Source: Elmis aenea
Lineage: Eukaryota; Arthropoda; Insecta; Coleoptera; Elmidae
Length of the DNA stretch: 64,000 bases
Direction: 5' to 3'
Assembly: GCA_947652605.1 (NCBI GenBank)
Contig: OX393581.1
Span: forward strand, 27,336,788 to 27,400,787
The number at the start of each line of letters is the position of its first letter. The first letter of the stretch is position 1. The notes beneath the pieces were generated by a model. The model saw only the letters and a program-made list of their open reading frames with translations. It did no database searches and was not told the origin of the DNA. Positions 20,297 through 32,612 of this stretch are shown here, one piece after another. The translations under genes and the position numbers were made by a program.

Positions 20297-23200
20297 TCAC
20301 CAACAAACTTGCTTATCTGCAATTAACAACTTTAAAGTTTTTTGAGTAATTAATCTAATAGTATGAGTAGGTATGGACGAATTGTACAAAACACACAGAA
20401 CATTATTTTCAACAACAGCAGCATGACATTTATGATATTCCGAGCACCAATAAGTTTCTTTTGCTAAATTCTGATCCACAAAAAGCAACTTCTTGCTTTT
20501 ATCTTCTTTCCTATCATTAGATTGTGTTCTTTTATCAGAATCTTGTTCCTTTCCATTTGTGTTACTAGTAAGTGGTATTAAAAATGGTAGTACTGTTTGA
20601 TAATAAAATGTCCTTAAGATATCTAAGCGATGTGAGCCACTAGCATTTCGTTTTGATGAAGACTGTGATGGGTTCCTCGATATCATGTATTTTCCATACG
20701 TAGTATTAATTAGTAATAATCTACACAAAAAACAAAAACGTCATAATATTTACTAGCATAGAGATGTATAAAATAACAATATTTATTATTTGGTAATAAA
20801 TACTGCAAATACTTTGTAAATTTATATCAGTCTTACATTATTTTTGTTTTATTGTTATTTTAATTATATTCACAATTGTTTTATAATATAGAAAATATAT
20901 TGTATTTGATTTTATTATACCAAAATTATTAGTTAACAAATATGTAATAAACATTTTCTAAACTTTATTGATTTTCTTTAGTATGTAAATGTATGTGAAT
21001 AACGTTTCTAAAAAAACAGTAATCACAAAATAATGCTCTGCTTTTTCCATTTTGTGCCATATTTGTTTGATTACTCTTTAAATTTTCAAGAAGAGTTTAA
21101 TATACAATAACGGGAAATTAATTTAATACATTTTAATTAAATTTGATAGGCAAAACTGATAATTTTTTTTGCTACAAAAAAGTAATAGTAAGATATTTTT
21201 TGCATTTTCAGTGGCGTAGGATGATGGGGGGCTGCAAAAAACAATACAAACAACAAAATTAATGTGCACAACTTATACGAACGTTTACCTGAACAGGTTT
21301 AGCGGGAAAATAAGTGCTAATTAATTAATTAATTGCCTTTGATAACAGTACCGCTATCGCCACCAACGGTACAGTAGCTTAATCTTTCAAACTTCTTTTA
21401 TTTCTACTGGATAGTGTTTCATGAATTTTAAAAGTTTTATTCGGCATGATACAAGTCCGCCAGACATGGACAGGCACAAAGAAAAAACAAATTGCATTCC
21501 TGTATCAAACACAGACATGTGCCTTAGGGGATTAAAAAACAAATGATTCAAACAGCAGACCTTGTGAACTAAATCATAGTTCTTTCTGGGAAGTGGAATG
21601 ATTTTTAGATGAAAAAGTTTTTTTGCAAAATATATATTAAACTATATTTTATTACAAAAAAATATCCTGGGCTTCTAAGTGATCAATTTAAAAATACAAA
21701 AAGCTACTTGAAAATATATTAACAGAAAAATAAAATTTAAAAATCGAAAATCGAAAATACCAAAAATAGTTGAACATACATAAGTATTTAAAATAAAATA
21801 TCTCATTTAAAAAAATAGATATTTTGTATAAAACACTAAACTTCTATCTTTTTAAAAAAATATGTCAAAAGAGTTAAGCTTCTTTTCACAGGGACACTCT
21901 GTATATGTTTGGTTAATTTATGTTGAAATTTTGTGTGAAACTGTTAAGGAAATAAAATTAAAAAGAAGTGCAACAAATAATAACTGATTTAAGATAAACA
22001 CAAAACTTGTACCAAATACATTTTTTTTCAACTGTTTTAATATAAAATGTGAATTAAATTTTAAGTTAAGACTTGAATTTGTTTACCCAAGTATAGCAGG
22101 GTCTAGTTGCAAAGTTTGAGGAAAATTTCTTGGATGACACTGCACTGCTGATCCGAGTATTTCTAAGGTAGATTTAAAACACTGTGCAGCAGAATGTTCA
22201 ATATCTTCAAGAACTGGAGTGGGGCCACATAAACAACATACTTGCACTTCTGGTAATAAACTGCATGCTACGAAACGGTACGCAATCTAAAAATTAAACC
22301 AAACGATAAATCACTTGATGTAAATATTTATTTTTATTGTAGTTTTTGAGTCGTAACACATTCAGTAAAAAAAAGCGGCACACAAACATATATAATAGAA
22401 TTTCCGTTGGAATCTCTAAAACTTCATTAGAATATTGATTAACAAAATAAATGTACAGTAATGAGAATCAACCACATTATATGGGTAATTTATAGATTCA
22501 ATTGATCAAGTAAAGTTGGGCAGAATTACAGAATAAATTTAACAATTTCAAAGGATTGACTAGCATTGGCAACTGTCTAAGAAAACTACAAAAAAAACAA
22601 AAAATTAAAATACTTATTCAACTACTAAACCTGGAACAAAGTAGTTCGAAGGCGAATTTTAGATAACTCTATTTGGGTTTTGACAACTACTAAAATAATT
22701 TTAGATTTAGAAATTGCCGATATACAGAGTACCTATAATAAAAATTATATGTTTTTAGATGACTATCTTAGTTGGCTTTAATGTTGTCATAAAACGATTT
22801 TTTAAAACATTTTAGTAATATGTAGGTCAATAACACAGAATGTACCACTTAATTTGGGCAACTATGGGGTTTTCGCTTAATATAAGAGATAGAGATTCGG
22901 TTAAGTTAGCATAAAATTACATACTACAAAGTTCAATTTCCAGCGATACTCACAAGATAGGACATGCTTAATAATTTCGAAAGACAATTAAATTCTCTAC
23001 AAAAAAATATAAACATATACAGAGTGTTGCATTTAAGAAAAATGACTTATCGATGTTTAAAGTTTCACAAGTTTGACCAAGCGTAAAAAACACCCTGCAT
23101 AATATTTTTAAAATGTAGCTAGCGCAAAGTGTTCATTAATCTATTGTCAATCTAATTTTTAAACGAAATTTTACCGCTTTTTTAAATAACTTTAATGTTA

Positions 23201-26200
23201 AAAAAAATTGGAAAGTGCTGTATCGTTCAAAAATTTCATAAAAATGTAAATTTTACGAAAACGGTTGACTTAAGACCCATATGACCTTATACATTTTTTA
23301 AAGTAAATTTTAGGAGGAATCCAAAAATGTAAAAATATACAGGGTGTTCTATTTAAAAAAATTACGTTTTTATATGTGCCGCTCAAACGAAACACCCTGT
23401 AAATTTGTAAATAATTTTAGGTTATGTAGAAAATAATATTTTGATATACATTTATTATATGTTGATTTTTTTGACATACAAAGATTTTTCCTTCAGTTTA
23501 CACATTTTTGGCGAAGAATCTCCATTTTTGTATTTTTGGCGCATACGTCTCTGATATGAGACCCTCGATATAACATTTTTAATTTTTACAATCATTTATA
23601 TTCATTTTATGAATTGAAGTTAACAGTTGGCCAAATGTATGTTTCCAAAGGTACAAAATAATAAAAAAGAGTACCTACTGTTTTTAAACGAAGTACAATC
23701 CATCAAAAAGTAGTCCAAACTCCTAAAAGGAGTAAAGTTGGTAAGCTTATCAAAGTAAAAAAGGAAGAATTGTATTTCTTTTAAATTTAAAATACTAATC
23801 TGAAATTTTGAGCATTTGTTTTTTAAATAAACAAAACAAAAGCCTGTTATCTGTCAAAACTGATGCATTTTAAGTATTTAACCCTTTCAATACGAATTTT
23901 TATTTTAATGTTTTAATATTAATTCGATTCACTTTTTGTTCTGACGCTAAAGAGTAATAAGAATTAAAATTTATAAAAATATTAATAACATTTTTGATAA
24001 TAAAAAAAGTATATAACAGTGTTTAGTTTTTATAAACTACAGCTAAACTGAACAAATTTATTCGCTCAATCAATCCTTTCACGACTTGCTTTGGTGAAGT
24101 TGACCATAAAATACTATAAACCCACGTCCTTATATATTTTTAGGCAGTCAATAAAAGTTTACTGTATATCAAAACGTCTTCGGCTAAATATGTCCCTACA
24201 GTATTAAAAAGGTTAAAGTAGATTACGGTAATCGTAATTTCTTTAACTTATTTCTGGTGAAGGTCAATTACATTTTTTTTAAGTCACAAGTGATGTATCA
24301 CTGAAAAAAAAAACAAATGCTATTAATATTAAGAGCTAATGAGAAAATCAAAACTAGATTGTTATATCTTTGGAACTAAACTTGCCGTGAAATAACTAAC
24401 CTGACCAATATATTTGACACATCAAATTATCTGATCCACAAAATTTTACTTTTACAACTAAAAATTATTGCTCCTATTAAGTTATTTACACATTTATTAG
24501 AACATCTGAATGTCGCTACATATTGAGCTTTATCATTTGTAGATTTTTGCTAATTTATACAAATCTTTATTGATTATATTAAATGAGATTCATCTAGTGG
24601 CCCGTATTTCTTGGTACAACTAATAGTTTTTGACAAAACCATTGCCGGTTTGACCTGTATATGTTATAAACAAATATAAAATTATAAATAGATGTACAAC
24701 CTAACTTTAATATTCAAACTATTTAACAAAAATGGTCACAACATGTAGACTATAAATTTTAAAGAAGTAATACATACGTTTAATGGATTTAGAAAGAAAG
24801 TGCATGATTTAAAATAGTTATTACAGGTCACATCAGATAGCTAAAAACCATTTTGTAAAATCATTTAAGAGAATGTTAATCCTTAATTTTTAATTTTTCA
24901 ATTATGCAGTAAATACAGTAAATAGGGGTGGACAATATACCAATAAAATCAATATAATTTTGATACCGAAAAATATCGGATATCAATATCGACATAATGA
25001 TATCCAATATAAATTTTCAATATTTCTCGATAGTGATTGTACTGGTCCATGTGTGTAAAATATATTTGCTTAATTAAGTTTTACTTCAACTACTCACATT
25101 AGCACTCTTATAAGGCAAAAATACCAGCACATCCTTTGAACTCGATGTATTTTCCACAGAAGCCAACACCGCAAGAAGTTTTATTTCTTCTGGATGCAGC
25201 GACCACCAACTCTCTGTGGCTACAGCAATTTTCCCATGTATTAATACACAGCTGTAGACAGAATCTACACACTCTGTGTAAGAATCCAAAACTATCTAAA
25301 ACGTAAACAGTTAATATACTAAAAAGCTAAACTAATTTCTAAAATTACTTGTATTAAATGATTTTCAGGACACAAAATAGTTTCAGTCATCATAATAAGG
25401 TCTGAAGAATGTTTACTACTTGAATCTCCACAATCTAACGAATCTAGAAGTCGGTCAATTATAGGATAACAGATCTAAAAGATTTAAACATTATTAACTA
25501 ATATTGACTATAAAACTAACGTTACCAACCCTTAATTCTCTTTTCAACCTTTCAATGTTTCTTTGAGATTTTATTTCTTCATTGCCAACTATAAGCACCA
25601 TGGCATTATAAGCAGATTCTAACACTTTTTCTAATGCTTGAGCAGTGCATCCGCTAGATATTCCTATCAAAATTATGCTGAAAAATAAATGAACAGTTTT
25701 GTTTACTACGCAATAGGGTAGGTTTTAAATTTAACTTCTAATAACAATTAAAATAAAATAGTTTTGTTTTTGAACATTTTTATTTTACCTGTCATAAAAT
25801 TCTCTCCAAACTACGTTATAATCCTCTGCCAAGGTGTTCAGCAACTCTAGTTTTTGTGATTTAGCGAACATGTGAACTCCATTTAACGATCCAATTATTG
25901 AAAATGGAAGCTAAAATTAAAGTCAAGCATATTTATCATTTAATTATAATATTATAAATATGTATCAAGTTAAAATGAATTGATAATTTCTTTATTTATA
26001 TCACAAAACATATATTTAAACAAACAGCTTTAATATCTATTCACCACGCTTGTTTTATCAGATTAAGTATTTATGATTTACATATAAAAATATACTTAAA
26101 ACAATAATTATAAGTAGTGATGGTGGATCTTTATTGAACATTGACAAAATTAAATTTATTGATTAATAATTGGTGATTAAATTTACCGAAATAAAAGAGT

Positions 26201-26613
26201 ATACAAAGCACTTTCTAACTCTATAACATGGAAAAATTCAAAGCTAAAATAACTTATAATCTATAATAACAAATTAAAATATCAAGAACCAATAGTAAAT
26301 TCAAATGCAAAACAAACGATAATCTAATGTTTTTGTTTTGAAAGCGTAAACAAAAAGCACATGTCAATGACATTGCCCATAACCTCACTTTAAAAAATTT
26401 AAGATATAGCAGTATTGCCTGCCGTTAGAATTGTTGAAAAAACAACAAAAGTAATCGACACACAGTAATCCCTTCAATAGAAAAAAGCAAAATTAAATAA
26501 TAACTAATAAAATATAATTGAAAACTATGCTTACATTTTCCGTGTTTCCTTTTTTACGTGAAAAAATGGGTAGACCTGTCCCAGCTGCAAGGCAAACTAT
26601 GTGGGCGGACATA
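20297..26613 (-). CDS. fy: Fuzzy planar cell polarity effector (CPLANE subunit)
   Basis: Seven exons on the minus strand: 26613-26536, 25910-25789, 25677-25530, 25474-25349, 25295-25098, 22286-22087, 20720-20297. All introns are GT-AG and the phases agree, giving 431 codons plus stop, close to vertebrate FUZ (about 418). Landmarks: MSAHIVCLAAGTGLPIFSRK (exon 1); LPFSIIGSLNGVHMFAKSQ (exon 2); a region ending LKRELR|ICYPIIDRLLDSLD (exons 3-4); SCVLIHGKIAVATESWWSLH (exon 5); PEVQVCCLCGPTPVLED and FPQTLQLDPAILG (exon 6); LLLINTTYGKYMISRNPSQS and SHRLDILRTFY (exon 7). Known role: a longin-domain protein that pairs with Inturned, acts on Rab23 and supports planar polarity and ciliogenesis. The exon 3 donor (AGG|GTTGGT) is the weakest junction, but the alternative breaks the frame. 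Introns 5 and 6 carry transposon debris. Confidence 0.93.
20721..22086 (-). other. fuzzy intron 6
   Basis: 1,366 bp, AT-rich. At 21209 CAGTGGCGTAGGATGATGGG is a hAT-type end of the CAGTGGCGTAG kind seen complete at 36433, without a visible partner. An ACACTCTGTATA word occurs at 21894. Confidence 0.6.
22725..23460. mobile_element. Diverged relative of the 8848 fold-back, in fuzzy intron 5
   Basis: Starts TA|CAGAGTACC at 22725. Inside are ACAGAGTGTTGCATTTAAG (23020), AAACACCCTGCATAATATTT (23088), ACAGGGTGTTCTATTTAAAA (23339) and GAAACACCCTGTAAATTTG (23390), in the same order and spacing style as the right arm of the 8848-10532 element (10020-10110 and 10345-10440). It also shares TTAGGTTATGTAG. 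The right end is eroded. Confidence 0.55.
23461..25097 (-). other. Rest of fuzzy intron 5
   Basis: AT-rich. At 24923, TAGGGGTGGACAATATACC with iterated ATATCGATAT words is a hAT-type end; the complementary end CGCCCACCCCTA appears only at 63445. No exon was recognised. Confidence 0.5.
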
Positions 26614-26979
26614 TTTTTAAATGTTCACACAACAATTACGTTAAAATTTGCACTAGTTCTTGACACGATTAAAATTTAATTTGCGAAGTTAGTGTCGCCA
26701 TCTACGTAGCGTGAATGTCGTACCCGAATTACTATCGAACGGCGGTGTCGACCGATTAGACGCGCGCACCAAAACAAAGCAGTGAATGCACGACTTTGAA
26801 TGTTTATCTTTCTTTTGCCCGTTGAAAGAGAGCGAGATGGGCTGTTTTAGGTTCCTTCCATCACCCACAGCTTGCAAAAACATGGAGCGACTAAATGTCG
26901 GCTCGTTAGTGTGCTATCGGGTGGTGGATGTAGCGTATCTCGCGGATTGTTATGCGTTTGTGTATGTGAGTGACATTAG
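26614..26979. promoter_or_regulatory. Shared divergent promoter region, fuzzy / pgant2-like
   Basis: 366 bp separate the fuzzy ATG (26613, minus) from the first possible ATG of the pgant2-like exon (26980, plus). The segment 26690-26780 is clearly GC-richer than its surroundings (GTGTCGCCATCTACGTAGCG, CGAACGGCGGTGTCGACC, GACGCGCGC), as expected of an insect housekeeping promoter. No TATA box stands out. The 66-codon frame across 26786-26983 is more likely 5' UTR of the plus-strand gene. Confidence 0.6.
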
Positions 26980-26988
26980 ATGTTAAGA

Positions 26989-27078
26989 ATGAGGAGAAAT
27001 GTAAAAATATTATTAATTTTTTCTATGGCATGGATGTTTGTGATTGTTTATTATCTTCAGACAAGTCGAGATGCCAAG
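26989..27078 (+). CDS. Pgant2: First coding exon of a GALNT2/Pgant2-like glycosyltransferase
   Basis: ATG at 26989 (A at -3) opens 30 codons: MRRNVKILLIFSMAWMFVIV followed by YYLQTSRDAK, ending at donor AAG|GTTTGT. An in-frame ATG at 26980 would add three residues. A short basic cytosolic tail, one membrane span and a start of the form MRR-x-x-x-LL-x-F...W-x-x-x-x-x-YY match the type II signal anchor of the polypeptide GalNAc-transferase GALNT2, which starts mucin-type O-glycosylation in the Golgi. The call rests on this exon alone. No catalytic-domain exon was found to the right, so intron 1 would exceed 36 kb or the gene lies beyond the window. Alternative: any Golgi type II enzyme. Confidence 0.6.
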
Positions 27079-27505
27079 GTTTGTCAATTAAATTTAAGGA
27101 AGATATTATAAAATAAGTTTAATGACAATTTAAAGTTTAAATTGTTTTTATTATCATCAAAAATTACGATATAAACTTTAAAACATATTTGAACACATAA
27201 TTTCTTATCATTATTATATATTATATTTTTACTTCGATCAAATAATTGTTGTTGACAATTTATATTTTATAATTTTATTGACAACAATAAAACTGGAAAA
27301 CTTGATTGCAATTTTCCTTTAACACGATGTAAAGTATTTTTTTCTTGTCGTCTTATCAGTCACGTTTTGCTTCAAAATCATATTTTAAAAATAATTGCGT
27401 TAGAACTAAACTCAATGAACTTTTCGTACTTTTTGATTATAATACTGTTGATCAAATAAATACCTTGTATGTTAATTGTTTACACGTTTGCAAGACGTAT
27501 TTATA

Positions 27506-27940
27506 TTTTTATACGCCCGCCATTGACAGACTGATTTTCTAACTGTCAACTCGTGACAGAAACTTGACGTTTGCCGATGAGCGTGCGGAAAAACTTCATT
27601 GTCGCTCTAGAGCGGAAACATAGATAAGAGAAGCGGAAAGTAAATCTACGAATTGACAGGTGAAATGAATAAACTTCACAACATTCGATAAATGTACTTA
27701 TTACCTTACAAAAAAATAGTGAACAAAACAAGGTTCATTATGATTTTTTTAGTTTTAAAGATTAAAAATAGTTTCTATTGCTTAATCATTGTGAATAGTT
27801 TCAATGGTATTACAACTGACAACTGACGTATTACAACCAAACAACTGACAGCAAGCGCCCACAGATTGTCAATAGTAGTGTACGAAATATCGAAATAAAT
27901 TGGTGAAAAATCAGTCTTTCAATACCGGGCGTATAAAAAA
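27506..27940. mobile_element. TIR MITE (about 435 bp)
   Basis: Left TTTTATACGCCCGCCATTGA continuing CAGACTGATTTT (27507-27538), right AAAATCAGTCTTTCAATACC continuing GGGCGTATAAAA (27907-27938); inverted over about 32 bp with few mismatches. The inner flanks share GACAACTGAC/AACTGTCAAC words. No target duplication was resolved. Confidence 0.65.
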
Positions 27941-27945
27941 TAGTA

Positions 27946-28032
27946 TGTGTATTTCAAGCGGAAAGTGACTTTTGTGCTTTCACGCGTATGCACGCACAAG
28001 CACAAAAGTGTCACTTTCCGCTCTTAATACAC
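27946..28032. repeat. Hairpin element
   Basis: GTGTATTTCAAGCGGAAAGT followed by GACTTTTGTGCTT (27946-27980) is inverted at AAGCACAAAAGTGTCACTTT followed by CCGCTCTTAATACAC. Arms are about 35 bp and the loop about 15 bp. It sits immediately beside the preceding MITE. Confidence 0.75.
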
Positions 28033-28168
28033 AATGTACTATTGTAAAGCAATAGTAGTTTTTTTATACACATAACAAAAATAAATTGGCTAATTGCACA
28101 TGTTTCGATGAAAAAGTGCTGTTTGTGGATCATAAATTGAATTCATTAAATTTTGTATGATTTACAGC

Positions 28169-28393
28169 CAGAGGCGGATTTAACGGCGGGCGCACTGGGC
28201 GCGCGCCCTGGGCCCTGACTTCTGAAGGGCCCCGCAAAACCCCAACTTTATTTTTTTTAAATATTAATAATAGTTACGAAGCCAATCGTAACAATATGGT
28301 TTACATGTATTTTTATTTTCCCTGCCTGTCTTTTTTTTTAAGGGGCTATTTTCTTCTGCACCCGGGGCCCCAAACGACTTTAATCCGCCTTTG
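28169..28393. mobile_element. hAT-type MITE (225 bp)
   Basis: Exact 8-bp target duplication TTTACAGC (28161-28168 and 28394-28401). Ends CAGAGGCGGATTTAA and TTTAATCCGCCTTTG. The GC-rich subterminal stretch GGGCGCGCGCCCTGGGCCC at the left faces CCCGGGGCCCC at the right. No coding. Confidence 0.88.
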
Positions 28394-28854
28394 TTTACAG
28401 CTGAAACACTAATCAAAGGTGAAAAAACAGCGCATTTGGTTGCATTTTTCATTTTAAATATTAGAAAAGATAGTAGCCATTTCTTTTGGAAAAATATCCA
28501 ATGGCATGTGTTACTGACACCTTAAAACCTTAACCGATGAACATAATGATTATGTACAACCTCCGGATGCATTTGTTTCGTCGCGTTTGTTTGCAAGTCA
28601 AAAATCATTAATTAATACATCTACAAAAAATACATTATTTGACGCGCTAATTTTAACCACAATATTTAAAAAAAAATTTCAAAATGCTTGCGTTTTTTAA
28701 TTATTTAGTAGAAATTTAGTTGTAACACCAATGTAAATGTTGAATGTCGTTAAGTCATTTGTCGTATCCAAATTTTTTGTTGTTAATAAATTAATAATAA
28801 TAAATTTGGTAATCAAGAGATAATAATGATGTAAAGAATAGTTATTTATGTATC

Positions 28855-29262
28855 AAGGCCAAAAAGTGTAACTTTTTCGGCCGCGTCTGGTTTGCTGGCC
28901 GAGACGTAGTCGAGGCCAGCAAACAAGCAAGGCCGAAAAAGTACGTTTTGGCCGAGGTGCATATTACATTTTTTGTGCGATCGAATTAAAAACAATTTAA
29001 ATTTTTAGTAATTTTCAAAATTATAGGTTAGAAACTACGTGACATTCTGTCACTGACAGATGACGGCGTATGTACTGCATTACCGGCCCTCTCCTTAGCA
29101 ACGGCCGTAAAAGTTACTTTTTCGGCCGTTGCTAAGGGTAACGGCCTGAAAATTAACTTTTACGGCCGTTGCTAAGGATAGGGCCGGTAATGCAGTACTT
29201 TATGGTTGCTAACGCGTCTGTCAAACAGCTGTTTCTAGTACGATCGCACAAAAATTGTTTTT
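28855..29262. repeat. Nested hairpin cluster with GGCCGAAAAAGT words
   Basis: Three inverted pairs: GGCCAAAAAGTGTAACTTTT/AGTACGTTTTGGCC with GGCC(G)AAAAAG (28858-28955); TTTTTTGTGCGATCG (28971) with CGATCGCACAAAAA (29242); and TACTGCATTACCGGCCCTCT (29062) with AGGGCCGGTAATGCAGTA (29178-29196), enclosing CTTAGCAACGGCCGTAAAAG and its inverse. Probably one or two fold-back MITEs. Boundaries are approximate. Confidence 0.65.
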
Positions 29263-31445
29263 TTTTCATGTTTCCAAATACTAAACAAGACTATTAGGTT
29301 AGGTTTTGGTAGTACCATGTAGTTTTGGTAATTTTTGACTAGTGATCAGGGCCGGCGCAAGAGTAGGTATCTGACGCCCCTAGGCAAAATTTAGGCGCAT
29401 CTGTACATTATCGTGTAACATGTTTTTGGGGATTTATCCAAACGTTGAGCAGCAGGTAAACAAATTTTAACGCGGGTAAATCCCCAAAACCATAATTATA
29501 ATTATAAAAATAGTAGCATGGTGAACTTTAGATATTTTTTTATTAGTTAACTTTAACGCTAATACATTTGTACATACATGTATGTTTTTGTTCATGATGA
29601 CTCCTAATATTTGTGCAATAAGAAAAAGTATACGTCCGAAATAGAAAAATTAATTAATTAACGATAAACAAACATTTTTCGAGCTTTTGCTTTGGCGAAG
29701 TTTTATATTAATTCATCTACATATATCGATTGTAGATGCAATTTAATGCTTTATAGATATACAATTCTTTGACCAATGAGTCGTTTTTGCAACATCGTAT
29801 AGCGAGTGTACTTTTTTATAAGTTTTAAAAACAAAACTCTCCTCTGAACTTGCTACCGATACTAGCAATGTCGCAAAAATTCTCGGAACAATTAACACAT
29901 TTGGAACACTATTTTCTTTTTTGTCCGAGTCGAACTGGCCAGTGGCGTAGGCAGGATGTTTCTGTAGGTGGGTTAATAAACGTTAAAAGAACTGAGGACC
30001 TACTTTTTTAGGTCACCACTCTTTCAAGTTTTTTTAGCAGTAGGATGTTTGATGGTTGAATTATATCCTCAGTGTGCCAATGATAACAGGACATTTATTG
30101 AAAAAGAATCTTGGAATTCTCCTTGCTATTATCTGTCATTAACTACATACATATGTTCCGCCAATATCTCTCGGAATATATCATATCATCTGTTTAAACG
30201 ATAAAGTGTCGTTTTGTATATTTTACGCAAAATAATAGTTTATTTAATTTGAAAACGACTATTTTTGCTAGCTGTTTTCTTTGCTACTGTTACTGACAGG
30301 TTCCATTGTTCCTATTTTACACTTATAAAATAAAGATGTGTACAGTGCATATAATCGAGTCCACTCTGTATAAACATGCAATTTTAGCTTGAATATTGCT
30401 CAACAAAAGACAAGAAGTGTATGTACGGTACATAGATATTAGCGAGTGTTCGTAACTATCAATTTGCGAATGTTTGTAACTATCAATCTAACTTAATTAA
30501 TAAATATTGTGAAAGGCCCATAAAAAGTATGTGTTGATAATAATTTTATTGGCATGAATAAACTGACTGCTAATAATTGTCGTTTGCAGAACTTTATTTG
30601 GTATTTTCAGAACTCGCATTCCGTGAGCCAATTGTACTGAAATTGAGTATGATTTAAGAATTATTGATGTTCAGTTTGGTAACAGCAACGTTGTTTCATG
30701 TAAACAACGAAAATGTAGTGGGCTGAGTTTGTTACTTCAAGTAATCTCGATCTTTATTTGTAAGTGTAACGATATATTATATTTGGCTGTAAAATAAAAT
30801 CCTTGACATTTTAAAGATAACGAACTTCGCTTTTAGCATATTTTACCGCCTACTGAGTATTAAAAAACCATCGATTGAAGATGATATCCTGTCAAACTAG
30901 TTAATAACTTCCCACTATTTCTTAATTTTAGATCAATTGCGTTTATATTGGTATCGTATGCGAGTGTTGGTGCGTTCACATCTCTTTAGATTTTTTACCT
31001 ACACATGTGCAGCCTAGTCATGCGTTATCACTGTTAATTCATTTAATGTCCTAAATATACCGTGCCGTTCTTGCGTCATAATAAATACATTCGAATGTGT
31101 GGGTGTTGAATTACATCGATTTAAAAATAGATTTATAAGTTTCGGCAGCAGTGCGGTTTATATTTTTATTGGAAAAAAAAATAGACCAACAATTCACTCC
31201 ATAGGTATATGATAAATAAATAAAACATATAAAATAAGCAAAATGCCTTAAGGTCTTAATATTTTGGTATGATGTGCGATCTGGCAGCGACCTAACAATT
31301 TGATCAGATATTAAAGTGACTTAAGACAGGAAAGTTGAGGTGTTAAGGGTTGTCCCTCATAGCAATACTGTCTGTCCCTTGTTTACTCTTAAATGTTTCA
31401 GTTTGGTGAGTTCGGTCCCCTCGAATTTATGTATGTCGTTGTCAG
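29263..31445. other. Intronic/intergenic AT-rich DNA with unpaired hAT ends
   Basis: CAGGGCCGGCGCAAGAGTAG at 29347 and CAGTGGCGTAGGCAGGATG at 29940 look like hAT termini, but partner ends were not found. The latter matches the element at 36433. No host exon recognised. Confidence 0.4.
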
Positions 31446-31448
31446 GAT

Positions 31449-32612
31449 GAAATTACACAAGAAGGAATTGTACCTGATAAAATTAGACAGCGAAAATTAC
31501 ACAGGGTAGAAACTACACAGGGAAGAAATTACACATGAAAGAAATTACACACGGAAGTAATTTCACATTTGTTTTTAATTTTTAAGTATTTTATGCTACT
31601 CTCGTGTTAAATGTTTTACCGACTTCTATTTATCTTTACTTTTCAATATTTGAATACTACTTACCTGTAATTCGTTTAAAATATTCTGATATCTGGTTGT
31701 CACATCAATTACTTAATTAAACTTGCGTATATTTTTAATTCTTTTTTAACTTTACACAAAAAAAGTACAATACATGTAAAATCACAAGTTAAGTTCAAAA
31801 TAAATGGTCGTACATACAGTATTAGTAAAGTCGACAGTTGAATTATAAAAACAATTACAAGGAAATACATAATAGTAAATATATTACATAACAAGAGTTG
31901 TAAGAAGCATATTACGCACGAGTGGAAAAATTGTGCACGGAGCCGCGTAGCGGCGAGTGCGTATTTCCAGGAGTGCGTCATTGCTTTACAACTCGTGTTA
32001 TGTAGCTTACTTTTTCTACGATCACATAATACCTACGATTTTAACGGTTTTTTGGCTAATATACACATGTAATTACGTTGTCAATTTTGACGTAAGACTA
32101 CTTTGACATTTTTAGACAAGTGTGCGTTTTGCATAGCGCGCTTTATAACTCACTAGGCATGCAGGAAGTGTTTGACGTAGGTGTACTTTGATCATTTCTT
32201 TAAAAAAAAACTGGGTTTTTTGCTTACCGTGCGTAAGGACCCACTTACTATGCATGCAGGCTGTACAGTAAGAGGCACTTACGTTAGTGGTCGTAGAAAC
32301 AGTTAATTATCAAACATAAAAAGACAACTAAGTCATACAAGCCAAACAACGCAAGAAAACTAATTTTCTATTGGAGTGGTAATTTTGCACAATGTTTAAA
32401 ATACATAATTTTTAAGAAACCCCCTTTGCTTCTGCAGAATTACTACATAGCTTATGTAAAAATGTGTAATTTTTTCTGTGTGAAATTTATTCCGTGTGTA
32501 ATGTTATCCGTGTGTAATTTCTTCCCTGTGTTATTTCTTTCCTGTGTAATTTCTTTCTTGTGTAATTTTTGCTGTGTAATTTTATCACGTATAATTTCTT
32601 GTATAATTTCGT
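31449..32612. mobile_element. Fold-back element with tandem-repeat arms
   Basis: Left array 31449-31567 is about seven imperfect units of 15-18 bases of the type GAAATTACACAGGGAA. Right array 32459-32612 is about nine units of the inverse, TTCCCTGTGTAATTTC. The outer units correspond in mirror order: left GATGAAATTACACAAGAAGG, TGATAAAATTAGACAGCG; right CGCTGTGTAATTTT-like, TTATCACGTATAATTTCTTG. About 890 bp separate the arrays and contain another hairpin. Inverted arms made of short tandem units are the architecture of Drosophila FB elements. No coding was found. Confidence 0.7.
31884..32006. repeat. Hairpin inside the fold-back element
   Basis: ACATAACAAGAGTTGTAA (31887) is inverted at TTACAACTCGTGTTATGT (31987). 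The loop region has GCGCACTCG-like GC-rich words (GGAGCCGCGTAGCGGCGAG). A further pair, TTTTTCTACGATCAC (32010) with GTGGTCGTAGAAAC (32288), extends to the right. Confidence 0.65.

Noticed and set aside
20100..20306. Minus-strand ORFs downstream of fuzzy
   Set aside because: They are opposite-strand shadows of the decayed LINE tail at 19930-20285.
26786..26986. 66-codon ORF upstream of the GALNT2-like exon
   Set aside because: Lies in the GC-richer divergent promoter or 5' UTR and shows no motif. The frame used by the GALNT2-like exon is a different one.
31709..31981. 90-codon minus-strand ORF
   Set aside because: Falls inside the fold-back element and across its inner hairpin; composition is AT-rich noise with no domain.
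31449..32612. Regular short repeats resembling a CRISPR array
   Set aside because: Units are contiguous and imperfect with no unique spacers, occur in inverted pairs, and the genome is animal.
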